From Solidesulfovibrio sp. (lineage in GTDB: Bacteria > Desulfobacterota > Desulfovibrionia > Desulfovibrionales > Desulfovibrionaceae), in NCBI RefSeq assembly GCF_038562415.1, contig NZ_JBCFBA010000002.1, positions 1 to 64,000 of the forward strand: a DNA stretch of 64,000 bases, written 5' to 3'. A program made the translations under genes and the position numbers. Below, one piece after another: positions 27,357-36,797 of the stretch (position 1 is its first letter; each line of letters opens with the position of its first letter). The notes below the pieces were generated by a model. It did not search any database. It saw nothing but the letters and a program-made list of their open reading frames with translations, and was not told the DNA's origin.

Positions 27357-28292
27357 ATGCACGAACGGCTGTTGGACTGGCTGGTTTGCCCGGGTTGCCT
27401 GCCCGAGGAACGGCGGCTTGGGATTTCGGGGCAACGCCGGGAGGGTGCGGATATCGTCTCGGGCCGGCTGACCTGCCCGGGCTGCGGCGCGGCCTATGCC
27501 GTCGAGGACGGCCTGGCCGACCTGACGCCGCCGGGGCTGGCCGTGCCCGCCCCGCAGGCCCGCTACGACGGCGAACGCCTGGCCGCCTCGTATCTGTGGA
27601 GCCATTTCGCCGATTTGTGGAACGACCCCGAGGCCACGGCCGCCTCCGCGAGTTTCGCCGCCCTGGGCGACGGGGCGCGGGGGCCGGGGCTCGACGCCGG
27701 CTGCGCCGTGGGCCGTTGTACCCTGGAGCTGGCCGCGCGCGTCGGGTTTGCCGTTGGCGTGGATCTGTCGCGCCAATTCGTGGCCCTGGCCCGGCGCATC
27801 GTCCGGGAGGGCGGGCTGGCCTTCTTCGCGCCGCTGCAAGGCCTGCGCACCACGGAATGCTCCTTCGCCCTGCCGGGGCGGCTGCGCCGGGGCGGGGTGG
27901 AATTCCTGCGCGCCGACGCCATGGCCCTGCCGTTTCGACGGGAGGTGTTCGGCGTCGCGGTTTCGCTCAACCTCGTGGACAAGCTGCCCGCGCCGCGCCG
28001 GCACTTGCGGGAGTGTCAGCGGGTCTGCGCTGCGCCGGCCACGCTGGTCGTGGCCGATCCGTTCTCCTGGTCGCCGGACGTCGCCCCGCCCGAGGCCTGG
28101 CTCGGCGGCACGCCGGAAACCGGCGACAGCGCGGCCGCGACCGCGGCCTTTCTGGCCGAAACGCCCGGCTGGTCGGCCCGGCCCGGCGGCAACGTGGCCT
28201 GGAGCCTCCGGGACCACAAGAACCGCTACGAACGCATCACGAGCGAAATCGTCCTGGCCCGCCGGGCCGCCGCCGCGTGTCGGCTCCCTTGA
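27357..28292 (+). CDS. SAM-dependent methyltransferase with Trm112-like zinc motif
   Basis: This is a 311-residue protein. The N-terminus has two cysteine pairs (CPGC at about 11 and CPGC at about 42) around a short beta hairpin, as in Trm112-like domains. A class I methyltransferase fold follows, with motif I LDAGCAVGRCTLELA, the acidic end of strand 2 in VGVDLSRQF, and ADAMALPF. The substrate cannot be told; small molecules or quinone-like lipids are common for this arrangement. GAGAGG sits close to the ATG. Confidence 0.8.
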   Translation: MHERLLDWLVCPGCLPEERRLGISGQRREGADIVSGRLTCPGCGAAYAVEDGLADLTPPGLAVPAPQARYDGERLAASYLWSHFADLWNDPEATAASASFAALGDGARGPGLDAGCAVGRCTLELAARVGFAVGVDLSRQFVALARRIVREGGLAFFAPLQGLRTTECSFALPGRLRRGGVEFLRADAMALPFRREVFGVAVSLNLVDKLPAPRRHLRECQRVCAAPATLVVADPFSWSPDVAPPEAWLGGTPETGDSAAATAAFLAETPGWSARPGGNVAWSLRDHKNRYERITSEIVLARRAAAACRLP

Positions 28293-28340
28293 GCAATACC
28301 ATACGGCGTCTCTCCTTTTCGAGGACGCGCCCCTGGCCGC

Positions 28341-30608
28341 CTACTCGCCTTCCAGGGCCTCGTCGATGTAGGGCGCGATGGGCATGCCGGCGGCGCGCAG
28401 GTTCTGCCTGGCGGCGCGGACCTTCTCCAGGGGGATGGCCCGGGCGCGCCAGTAGGCCGCCGGGTCGTCGAGAAAGGCGGCGATGACCGCGTAGCCTTCC
28501 TCGTAGCCGGCCACCTCGTGGCAGCAGTCCACGATCCAGCGCGGCCCCAGCGCGCCCAGCCGATGGCCCCCGCCGGAAAGGTCGCTCGAAAGCGTGCGGA
28601 ACTGGTCGAGGGTCTCCCGCCAGAAGGGCTGGCCGCCCGGCCCCAGGCCCACCGGGTCGACGAAGATGTAGGGCGCCGGCAGGCACTGGCCGATCTTCAT
28701 GAAGGTCAGCGCCATGTTGATCTCGTAGCAGGTGCCGAAACCGCCCAGGTTGAAGACCTTGAACAGCGACCGCCGGTCCAGGATGTCCTGGCGGGTGTTC
28801 AGCGCCAAGTTGGTGAACTGGGCCACGGCCTCGGGCGCGAAATTGGTGTGCTGGCCGATCTCCTCGGCGTTGATGCCCACCCCGATCCGGTAGATGCCCA
28901 GGGCGGCGGCCGCGTCGTCCACGATGCGCATGACCCCCGGCCCCGAGCCGTGGGCCACGCCGAAGCCCTCGCCCAGGCGCGGATGGTCGCGCAGCCGGCG
29001 CAGGAAATCGACGATCGGCCCCGTCAGCACCGGCTCCAGCACGTCCACCGAGGAGCCGAACATGGCCATGGTGGTGTGCACGCGCGGCAGAAGCTCCTTG
29101 CCCGGCCGGGTCACCCAAAGCCCCCGGTAGAATTCCCGCACCTGCCTCGCGCCGTCGATTTCCAGGAGCAGGTAGAAGCGCATGCCCTCGCCCTCCAGGC
29201 GCACCAGCTCCTCGTAGAGCGTCTGGTCCATGCGGAAGTGCGGCAGCCGGCAGACCTCGCCCACGGCGCAGCCCATGCCCCGGGCCACCACCACGCCGAT
29301 GCCGTTGCGCTTGAGCACCCGCAGGGTATCCACCGGCGGCAGGGCGTCGGACACGAACACCTTCGACAGGTTCTGCTCGCCGCCCACGTACTTGAGCACG
29401 TCCAGGAACGGCCGCGCCCGCTTGGGGATCTCCTCGCCGGCCAGCACCCCCTCCGCGATGTTGCCCCGGGCGTATTCGTAGACCAGCCGCCACTGGAACT
29501 CCTGCAGCCACTCCCCTTCCTCCTGCTCCCAGGGGATGGAGATCATCCGGCCGGGCATGAAGATGCGGCCGTAGCTGCCGCCCTGGCCCGGGGCGGCCGT
29601 GATCTCGTCGAAAAGCACCGCGTTGACCTCGGGCGTGAAAATCTCGGTCAAATGGGCGAAATCGACGCCGGCGGCCAGCACCTCCTTGGCCCGCGACGGC
29701 GCGAGCACCCGCTGGGCCACCTTGGCCAGGGCGGCGTCGGCCGGATAGAGGCGCAGGCGCACGGCCAGCCCCGACGTCTCCACGGCCGCCTCGCCGCCGT
29801 TGTAGAGCTCCACCTGGCGCGGCGTGGCCAGGCCCGTGGTCCGGATGCCGTCCAGCAGCCGCGAGGCCAGGTGGAAGACGTCCGGATGGGAGGTTTCGCG
29901 TTCGATGAACGCCACATAGGGCCCCAGGGCGATGCGCACCGCCCCGACCAGGAACTCCTTGGGCTCCATGCGCCGCGGCAGTCCGGCCGGCGACGGGCTC
30001 TGGAAGATGGTCAGCCCGTGCTTGCCCTTGACCACCATCTCGGCGAAATTGCGGCCCACGCCCAACAGCCGCGAGGACAGGACGTAGCGCACGTCCTCCA
30101 GGGGGATTTCCACCACGCCGTCCTCGGCGAGGCGGTGGCGCTGCGGCAACAGGAGCCAGCCCCGCTCCATGGCGGCCACGATCTCCTCCCGGGTGAGAAA
30201 CGGCCCGCGCGGAATGAACAGCCGCCCGAAATCCACGCCCCCGTCGGTGCAGAGCCCGCGCAGGTCGGCCAGGGACTCGCCCAGGGCGGCGTTGAGCGCC
30301 GTCAGCGCCACCGCGACCTCCACGGTGCGGTCGGTGTCGGAAACCATCGGCGCCTCGCCGGTCAGGCGCACGTCCAGGCCGATGCGGGAATGGCCGCTGC
30401 GGCCGCTTATGTCCATCAGGTCGGTCAGGGCCAGGCCTTCCCGGGCGGCCCGGGCGCTTAAGTCGCGCACGAGCCCCCGCAGGATGTCGCTGGTGCGGGA
30501 AAAGCGCATGAGCCCGAAGGCCTGGGGCGCGGCCAGTTCCTCGTTGAAATGCACGTCGCCCATGGTCACGAGCTGGCCGTCGCCGGTGAGAAGCGGGGAT
30601 GCGATCAT
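28341..30608 (-). CDS. two-domain protein with C-terminal LOG-family (lysine decarboxylase-like) domain
   Basis: This is a 755-residue protein. Residues about 512-750 form a LOG-like Rossmann domain: MAMFGSS, GVAHGSGPGVM (554-560) and NLGGFGTCYE (620-629), a variant of the family motif PGGxGTxxE. LOG enzymes split nucleoside monophosphates, releasing base and ribose phosphate. The N-terminal 500 residues are a large domain I do not recognise, with segments such as LMDISGRSGHSRIGLDVRLT. GGAGG precedes the ATG. It stands alone between a convergent methyltransferase gene and a divergent HDOD gene. A nucleotide-cleaving role is inferred from the fold only. Confidence 0.75.
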   Translation of the reverse strand: MIASPLLTGDGQLVTMGDVHFNEELAAPQAFGLMRFSRTSDILRGLVRDLSARAAREGLALTDLMDISGRSGHSRIGLDVRLTGEAPMVSDTDRTVEVAVALTALNAALGESLADLRGLCTDGGVDFGRLFIPRGPFLTREEIVAAMERGWLLLPQRHRLAEDGVVEIPLEDVRYVLSSRLLGVGRNFAEMVVKGKHGLTIFQSPSPAGLPRRMEPKEFLVGAVRIALGPYVAFIERETSHPDVFHLASRLLDGIRTTGLATPRQVELYNGGEAAVETSGLAVRLRLYPADAALAKVAQRVLAPSRAKEVLAAGVDFAHLTEIFTPEVNAVLFDEITAAPGQGGSYGRIFMPGRMISIPWEQEEGEWLQEFQWRLVYEYARGNIAEGVLAGEEIPKRARPFLDVLKYVGGEQNLSKVFVSDALPPVDTLRVLKRNGIGVVVARGMGCAVGEVCRLPHFRMDQTLYEELVRLEGEGMRFYLLLEIDGARQVREFYRGLWVTRPGKELLPRVHTTMAMFGSSVDVLEPVLTGPIVDFLRRLRDHPRLGEGFGVAHGSGPGVMRIVDDAAAALGIYRIGVGINAEEIGQHTNFAPEAVAQFTNLALNTRQDILDRRSLFKVFNLGGFGTCYEINMALTFMKIGQCLPAPYIFVDPVGLGPGGQPFWRETLDQFRTLSSDLSGGGHRLGALGPRWIVDCCHEVAGYEEGYAVIAAFLDDPAAYWRARAIPLEKVRAARQNLRAAGMPIAPYIDEALEGE

Positions 30609-30820
30609 GCTGCCTCCGTCCGGACGGCGGTGTGGTCTCGTCGCAATCCGGACAGCCCTTATAGGTCAAGGGCCTGTCCGGGGAAACCCCCCTTGTCGGC
30701 GCCGTCTTGCCTGGTGGGCTCGCGACTGCTACACACGGTCCACGACGTCGCGGCAGGCGCGTGGCCGCGCCTGGCCACGAAATTCCATTGGCGCCCCGCG
30801 CCCGCATGAGGGAACCAGCC

Positions 30821-32035
30821 ATGTCGAGGATACCTCTGTCCCAGGCGCGGCCGGGCATGGTGCTGGCCGAGAGCGCCGAAAGCCCGGACGGCAAGTATGG
30901 GCTTTCGGCCGGGTTGGCCTTGGCCGAAGCCCACCTGCGGGTCCTGCGCGGCTGGCGCATACGCGAAATCGAGGTCGTCGCCGCTTTGGAAGCAGCCCCG
31001 GCGCTGGACGAAAAGGCCCCCGACGCCGCCGTGCTGGAACGTTTCGCCCACCTGCCCCCAAAGGAACCCGTCGTGGCCGCCCTGCTGCGGCTGGCCCTGG
31101 CCAGGGCCGCCGAACAGCCCGCCCCGGCACGCTGCCGCATCCCGGCCAACCGCCCCTTGCCGCCCGAGGCGGCCCTTTCGCCCGAGCGCATCCTGGCCAA
31201 CGACCCGGTGCTGGTCTCGCTGCCCGAAGTCTTCATGCGCATCCGCGAGGTGTTAAGCGACCCGGATTCCACGGTGGAGGAGGCGGCGGCGGTCATCGGC
31301 AAGGACCCGAGCCTGACGGCCAAGATTTTAAAACTCGTCAACAGCGCCTTCTACGCCCGCACCATGCGCGTGTCCGGCAGCCTGCCGCCGGGCCCCGTGG
31401 ATTCCTTGAACCGCGCGGTCATGCTCCTGGGCCTCAACCAGCTGTCCACCCTGGCCATGGGCGTGTCCGTGCTGCCCCTTTTCAAGGACATCCCGCCCGA
31501 ATGCGTGGACATGCGCCAGTTCTGGCGCCACAGCGTGGGCGTGGCGCTGGTGGCCAAGCTGTTGGCCATGCGCCAGGGCGACCCGAACCCCGAGCGGTTT
31601 TTCGTGGCCGGGCTGCTCCACGACATCGGCCGGCTGGTGCTCTACAAGCAGTTGCCGGAAGTCGCCGGCGCCACGCTGTCCCTGGCCCTGTCCACGGGCC
31701 GGCCGCTCGACGACGTGGAACGGGAGCTCCTCGGCTACGACCATGCCCGGCTCGGCGGCATGCTGCTGCGCAAATGGCGCTTTCCCGAAAGCCTGGAACA
31801 GGCCGTATGGCGCCACCATGACCCCATGTCCGGCGAGGCGCCCCAGGAGGCGGCCCTCATCGGCGTGGCCGACATGGTGACCGTGGCCACCCTGTGCGAC
31901 GGCGGCGGCGAGCGGAGCGTGCCGCGTTTCGTGCCGGAAGCCTGGCGCCTGGCCGACCTGGGCGCCTCGGAGCTGCCCGCCATCGTGGCCGCGGCCGAGA
32001 CGCACCTCGACATCGTGTGCGCCATGTTCGCCTGA
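30821..32035 (+). CDS. HDOD-domain signalling protein
   Basis: This is a 404-residue protein. The N-terminal 110 residues look like a small adaptor region, with RPGMVLAESAESPDGKYGLSAG resembling the segment found before HD-GYP domains. The HDOD domain follows (about 125-330): LPEVFMRIREVLSDP, KDPSLTAKILKLVNSAFY and AGLLHDIGRLVLY. The HD pair and a later RHHDP are retained, so residual metal binding is possible, although most HDOD proteins are taken as non-catalytic. The start MSRIPLSQ has GAGGG upstream. Probable role in stress or c-di-GMP-linked signalling. Confidence 0.85.
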   Translation: MSRIPLSQARPGMVLAESAESPDGKYGLSAGLALAEAHLRVLRGWRIREIEVVAALEAAPALDEKAPDAAVLERFAHLPPKEPVVAALLRLALARAAEQPAPARCRIPANRPLPPEAALSPERILANDPVLVSLPEVFMRIREVLSDPDSTVEEAAAVIGKDPSLTAKILKLVNSAFYARTMRVSGSLPPGPVDSLNRAVMLLGLNQLSTLAMGVSVLPLFKDIPPECVDMRQFWRHSVGVALVAKLLAMRQGDPNPERFFVAGLLHDIGRLVLYKQLPEVAGATLSLALSTGRPLDDVERELLGYDHARLGGMLLRKWRFPESLEQAVWRHHDPMSGEAPQEAALIGVADMVTVATLCDGGGERSVPRFVPEAWRLADLGASELPAIVAAAETHLDIVCAMFA

Positions 32036-32160
32036 GGCCCGCGCCCGCTCGCGCCGCCGGCATGGACAACCGCCGCCCGGCGGCATACACATGGAACCCG
32101 TCTTCCGTCCCGCCCCACCCCGTCGCCCCTGCCTTTCACCATAAACCGAGCGAGTCCGTC

Positions 32161-33852
32161 ATGGATACCTGCGCTACCCCGCTTCTCGCGTCGCCGCAAC
32201 GCGTGGCCGAACTCAAGGTCGAATCCCTGTCCCAGGCCTCGGCGCAGCTTGGCCCGCGCCAGCTGTGCGAACTGGAGATGCTGCTTTCCGGCGCCTTTTC
32301 TCCGCTGGCCGGCTACATGGGCCGCGAGGACTTCGAATCGGTCCTGGCCGGCATGCGCCTGGCCGACGGCCGGCCCTGGCCCATGCCGGTCGCCCTCGAC
32401 GTGCCCGAGGCCCTGGCCAAGCGCCTCGGCCCCGGGGACAAGCTGGCCCTGCGCGACCAGGAAGGCTTCATGCTGGCGGTTTTGACCGTGTCCGAAGTCT
32501 GGCCGTCCGCTCCGGCCCGCGAGGCGGCGGCGCTGTACGGCCTGGCCGATATCGACCGCCATCCCGAAGCCCGGGCCTACGCCGGCAAGGCCCCGTTCTG
32601 GCATGTCGGCGGCGCGATCGAGGGCGTCTCCCTGCCGCTGCACGCCGATTTCCCGGAACTGCGCCGCACCCCGGCCGAGGTCAGAGCCGTTTTTCGGCAA
32701 CGCGGCTGGCGCAAGGTGCTCGGCTGCCAGCCCCGGGCCTTCCCCCACAACCGCCAGCGCGCCGTGCTGCGCAAGGCCGCCGCCGCCATCGAAGGCAGCA
32801 TCCTGCTCGTGCGGGAAGCCGGCGACGCCATCAGCGGCGGCGCCCTCCATTTCGCCGGCGTGCGCTGCGCCAGGCTTTTCGCCGAGGCCTTTCCCCCCAA
32901 CATGCTGCTCGTCAACCTGCTGCCCCTGTGCTCCCGGCAGGCCGGGCCGCGCCAGGCCCTGTTCGAGGCCCTGGTCCAGAAAAACCACGGCTGCACCCAT
33001 ACGCTCGTCGGCCTCGACCACGCCGACCCCCTGGACGCGGACGGCGCGCCGCTGTACGCGCCCGGCCAGGCGCAACGGCTGGTGGCCGATTTCGAGGCCG
33101 AAACCGGCATTGTCATGGTCCCGGAAACCGCCATGGACTATGTGGAGGAAAAGGCCCAGTTCGTGCCGCGATCGGCTGTCGCCCCGGGCATGACGGTCCG
33201 GGACCTGCCGCCGGCGGAACTCAAGCGGCGCCTGGAATTCGACCTGGACATCCCGGAATGGTTCACCCCGCCGGCCGTTGCCGCCGAACTGCGCGCCGTC
33301 TATCCGCCGCGCTCCCGCCAGGGCCTGACCCTCTTCATGACCGGCCTGTCCGGCGCCGGCAAATCCACCCTGGCTCGGCTCCTGTTCGTCAAGTTCATGG
33401 AACTGCGCACCCGGCCGGTCACCCTGCTCGACGGCGACATCGTGCGCCGCCACCTCTCCAGCGAGCTGACCTTCTCCAAGGAACACCGCAACCTCAACAT
33501 CTCGCGCATCGGCTACGTGGCCAGCGAAATCACCAAAAACGGCGGCATCGCCATCTGCGCGCCCATCGCGCCCTACGAGAGCTCCCGGGCCGAAGCCCGC
33601 GCCCTGGTGCGCCCCTACGGCGGTTTCGTCGAAATCCACGTGTCGACGCCCCTGGCCGTGTGCGAACAGCGCGACCGCAAGGGCCTCTACGCCAAGGCCC
33701 GGGCCGGCATCGTCAAGGGCGTCACCGGCATCGACGACCCCTACGAAGTCCCCGCGCACCCGGAAATCAGCCTGGATACCGCCAAGCTCACCCCCGGCGA
33801 AGCCGTCCAGGAAGTGCTTCTCTACCTCGAACGCGAAGGCTATCTGGGCTGA
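32161..33852 (+). CDS. sulfate adenylyltransferase-like/adenylylsulfate kinase fusion
   Basis: This is a 563-residue fusion. Residues about 1-375 have the ATP sulfurylase fold (LLSGAFSPLAGYMG, PWPMPVALDVP). The active site is altered: the usual QxRNPxHxxH reads QPRAFPHNRQ (190-199) and the usual GRDHAG reads GLDHAD (284-289). Residues about 385-563 are an APS kinase with an intact P-loop GLSGAGKST (395-403), LDGDIVRRHLS and RNLNISRIG. The kinase makes PAPS from APS; whether the first half still makes APS is doubtful. The gene stands alone and converges on the nuo operon, 15 bases away. PAPS could feed sulfation of the surface glycan. Confidence 0.85.
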   Translation: MDTCATPLLASPQRVAELKVESLSQASAQLGPRQLCELEMLLSGAFSPLAGYMGREDFESVLAGMRLADGRPWPMPVALDVPEALAKRLGPGDKLALRDQEGFMLAVLTVSEVWPSAPAREAAALYGLADIDRHPEARAYAGKAPFWHVGGAIEGVSLPLHADFPELRRTPAEVRAVFRQRGWRKVLGCQPRAFPHNRQRAVLRKAAAAIEGSILLVREAGDAISGGALHFAGVRCARLFAEAFPPNMLLVNLLPLCSRQAGPRQALFEALVQKNHGCTHTLVGLDHADPLDADGAPLYAPGQAQRLVADFEAETGIVMVPETAMDYVEEKAQFVPRSAVAPGMTVRDLPPAELKRRLEFDLDIPEWFTPPAVAAELRAVYPPRSRQGLTLFMTGLSGAGKSTLARLLFVKFMELRTRPVTLLDGDIVRRHLSSELTFSKEHRNLNISRIGYVASEITKNGGIAICAPIAPYESSRAEARALVRPYGGFVEIHVSTPLAVCEQRDRKGLYAKARAGIVKGVTGIDDPYEVPAHPEISLDTAKLTPGEAVQEVLLYLEREGYLG

Positions 33853-33867
33853 CGCGGCGACCCCGCC

Positions 33868-35256
33868 TTAGCCCCCGACCATCTTGCCGATGGCGGCCAG
33901 AAGCGGCCCTGGGCACAGGCCCAGGGCCACGACGCCGACGGATACGCCCCCAAGGGCCAGGGCGGCCGCCCATCCGGCCGGGCCGGGCACGGTCGGATGG
34001 GCCTCGATGCCCTCGCGCATGTAGAGCGTGGCCACCACGCGCAGGGCGTAGAAGATGCCGACCACGGCCATGAGGATGCCGAAGACGGCCAGGCCGGTGT
34101 AGCCGGCCCGCAGCGCCGCGCCGAAGACCAGGAACTTGCCGATGAACCCGGCCGTGGGCGGCAGGCCGGCCAGGGAAAGCAGGCAGGCGCACAGCGCCCC
34201 GGCCCGCCAGGGATAAACGTAGCCCAGGCCCCGGTAGGATGCGATGGCGTCGCGGTCGGCGCCCTCGCCCGACAGCGCGCCCACCGCCCCGAAGGCGCCG
34301 AGGTCCATGAGCGCGTAGGCGACGAGGTAAAAAAGCGCCGCCTCGCCGCCGCCGTCGTTGACGGCCAGCGCCGCCATCGCGATGTAGCCCATCTGACCGA
34401 TGGAGGAAAAGGCCAGCAGCCGCTTGAGGTTTTGCTGGGCCAGGGCGCCGATGTTGCCCACGGCCATGGTCAGGGCGGCGGCCACGGTCAGGGCCGGGGC
34501 CAGCACGTCCATGGCCTCGGGGGAGGCGTCGGCGCAAACGTGGAGCAGGGCGGCGGCCACGGCCGCCTTGGAGCCGGTGGACAAAAACGCCGCCACCGGC
34601 GCCGGTGCGCCCTGGTAGACGTCCGGGGTCCACAGATGCACCGGGGCGAGCGACAGCTTGAACCCCAGCCCCACCAGGGCCAGGGCCAACCCGGCGGCGA
34701 CGAGCGGGCCGCCGGCGGCCAGGGAATCGGTGATGTCGAGGCTGCCGCCGCCGGCGTAGAGAAGGCTTATGCCGAAGGCCAGCACGGCCAGGCCCACGGC
34801 CCCGGGCAGGAAGTACTTGAGCGCCGCCTCGGCCCCGAGCCCGTCGGCCACGCGGCTGGCGACCAGGGCATAGAGGCACAGCGAGGCCAGTTCCAGGCCA
34901 ATGAGCAGCATGATCCAGTCGGTGGCCTCGGCCAGAAGCAGCATGCCCAGGGCCGACCAGAGCAGCAGGCCGTAAAGGGCGTCGCCGGCGAAATTACGCC
35001 GGTCGGCGTAGCGGGCGAGCAGGCCCGTCACGGCCAGGGTGATGGCACTGAGCAGCGCGGCGAAAAAGCGGGTCATGCCGCTCCCGTCGGCGCCGGCCCC
35101 GATGGCCCACAACCCGGGCAGCAGGGCGAAGACGGCGGCGACCACGGGCAGGGCCTTGCGGGCCGCGGCGCCCGGCAGCCAGGCCGCGCTCAGGGCGACC
35201 AGGCCGCCGATGGCCAGGGCGAGATGGGGAAAGAGGTCGGTTATATCGGCGGGCAT
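33868..35256 (-). CDS. nuoN: NADH-quinone oxidoreductase subunit N
   Basis: This is a 462-residue polytopic antiporter-like subunit of complex I with about 14 membrane segments, one of three proton-pumping subunits. Family residues are seen in GLGFKLSLAPVHLWTPDVYQG and LLAFSSIGQMGYI, which hold the lysines and histidine of the proton path. It is the last gene of the operon and starts 14 bases after nuoM. The stop lies 15 bases from the end of the convergent sulfurylase fusion gene. Confidence 0.95.
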   Translation of the reverse strand: MPADITDLFPHLALAIGGLVALSAAWLPGAAARKALPVVAAVFALLPGLWAIGAGADGSGMTRFFAALLSAITLAVTGLLARYADRRNFAGDALYGLLLWSALGMLLLAEATDWIMLLIGLELASLCLYALVASRVADGLGAEAALKYFLPGAVGLAVLAFGISLLYAGGGSLDITDSLAAGGPLVAAGLALALVGLGFKLSLAPVHLWTPDVYQGAPAPVAAFLSTGSKAAVAAALLHVCADASPEAMDVLAPALTVAAALTMAVGNIGALAQQNLKRLLAFSSIGQMGYIAMAALAVNDGGGEAALFYLVAYALMDLGAFGAVGALSGEGADRDAIASYRGLGYVYPWRAGALCACLLSLAGLPPTAGFIGKFLVFGAALRAGYTGLAVFGILMAVVGIFYALRVVATLYMREGIEAHPTVPGPAGWAAALALGGVSVGVVALGLCPGPLLAAIGKMVGG

Positions 35257-35270
35257 GGCGTTCCTCGCGG

Positions 35271-36770
35271 TTACGGGCCGGTTGCGGCGTGCAGAGCCGG
35301 CCAGACCTGGCCGGCGATGGCGTCCAGGGGGCCGGCGGTCAGGCGCAGCACCGGGCCGGGGAACAGTCCGAGCCAGGCGATGGCCAGGACCAGGATGACG
35401 AGCAGGGCCGTTTCCCGGGCGTCGAGGTCCGGGAAGGGCAGGTCGCAGCGGGCCGGGCCGAAAAGCGTGTCCTTGGCCAGGCGCAGCAGGTAGACCAGCG
35501 TGGCGGCCATGCCGGCCACGGCGAAGCCGCCGGCCACGGTGTCGACCCGAAACAGCCCGAAAACCATCATGGCCTCGCCCACGAACCCGGACAGCCCGGG
35601 CAGGGCGGCGGCGGCCAGGATGCAATACAGAAACGCCGCTCCAAAGCCCGGGGCCTTGTTCCAGAGCCCGCCCAGCACGGCGAAGCGCCGGCTGCCCAGG
35701 CGCTCGCCGATCATGCCGGCCTGGGCAAAAAGGCCGCCCGAGGTCAGGGCGTGGCTGACCATCATCACCACCGCGCCGCCAAGGGCCAGGCGCGAGCCCG
35801 AGACGATGGCCGCCACGGCCAGGCCCATGTGGCCGATGCTCGAATAGGCGATCAGCCGCTTCACGTCCTCCTGGGCCAGGGCAACCACCGAGGCGTAGAA
35901 CAGGCCGACAAGGCCAAGGACCGTCAGCACCGGGGCGAAGGCCACGGCCGCCTCGGGAAAAAGCGGCAGGGCGAAGCGGATCAGGGCATAGCCGCCGGTT
36001 TTAAGCAGCAGGCCGGCCAGGATGAGGCTGCCGGCCGTGGGCGCCTCGGTGTGGGCGTCGGGCAGCCACATGTGGACCGGCACCAGCGGAATCTTGATGG
36101 CGAACGACAGGACGAAGGCGGCAAAGAGCCACCGGGCCGTGGCAAGGGGCAGGGACAGGCGCGTGAGGTCGTAGAGGGCGAAGCTCGGCCCGTCGGGCAG
36201 ATCGGCGGCATAAAGCCCCAGGGCGATGACGGCCAGGAACATGAGCAGGCCGCCCACGGCGGAAAACAGGAAGAACTTGATGGCCACCCGCATCCGCTCG
36301 CCGTGGCCGAAGATGCCGATGAGGAAAAAGACCGGGATGAGCTGGGCTTCCCAAAAAAGCGCGAAGAGAAACAGGTCCGTGGCCAGGAACACCCCCTGGA
36401 CCGTGGCCAGGGAGGCCAGGATGAGGGCATGGTAGAGCGCCGGCCGGGCCTGGTCGTCACGGCGCGAGGCCAGCATGCAGCACAGGCCGATGCCTGCCGT
36501 CAGCACCACGAACACGAGGCTGAGGCCATCGCAGGACAGGGTGTAGCGGATGCCGAGCGCCGGTATCCAGGCCGCGTCCTCGACCACGGGCAGATCGGGC
36601 CGGCCGGCGGCGAAGAGCAGGACCACCAGCCCGGCCATAGCCAGCTCGACCAGGACGGCGGCCAGGGCGAAGCGGCGGCAGCCCTCGAGGGATCGCCGCA
36701 GCAAGGGCATGGCCGCTGCCGCAAGCAGGGGCCAGAAGACGAGCAGGGTCAGCCAGGGCATCTGCCGCAT
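35271..36770 (-). CDS. nuoM: NADH-quinone oxidoreductase subunit M
   Basis: This is a 499-residue membrane subunit, antiporter-like, with the typical LSFAIKIPLVPVHMWLPDAHTEAPTAGS region (core: KIPLVPVHMWLPDAHTEAPT) and RLIAYSSIGHMGL. It pumps protons in the membrane arm of complex I. ATG 36770 and ATG 36761 are both possible starts. It follows nuoL by 27 bases and precedes nuoN by 14. Confidence 0.95.
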   Translation of the reverse strand: MRQMPWLTLLVFWPLLAAAAMPLLRRSLEGCRRFALAAVLVELAMAGLVVLLFAAGRPDLPVVEDAAWIPALGIRYTLSCDGLSLVFVVLTAGIGLCCMLASRRDDQARPALYHALILASLATVQGVFLATDLFLFALFWEAQLIPVFFLIGIFGHGERMRVAIKFFLFSAVGGLLMFLAVIALGLYAADLPDGPSFALYDLTRLSLPLATARWLFAAFVLSFAIKIPLVPVHMWLPDAHTEAPTAGSLILAGLLLKTGGYALIRFALPLFPEAAVAFAPVLTVLGLVGLFYASVVALAQEDVKRLIAYSSIGHMGLAVAAIVSGSRLALGGAVVMMVSHALTSGGLFAQAGMIGERLGSRRFAVLGGLWNKAPGFGAAFLYCILAAAALPGLSGFVGEAMMVFGLFRVDTVAGGFAVAGMAATLVYLLRLAKDTLFGPARCDLPFPDLDARETALLVILVLAIAWLGLFPGPVLRLTAGPLDAIAGQVWPALHAATGP

Positions 36771-36797
36771 GAAGGCTCCGATTCCGTTAGGCTTTGT

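Noticed and set aside
28341-32035. LOG-domain gene and HDOD gene as a defence island
   Set aside because: No nuclease, TIR, transposase, integrase or other defence gene lies around them; the neighbours are housekeeping or signalling genes.
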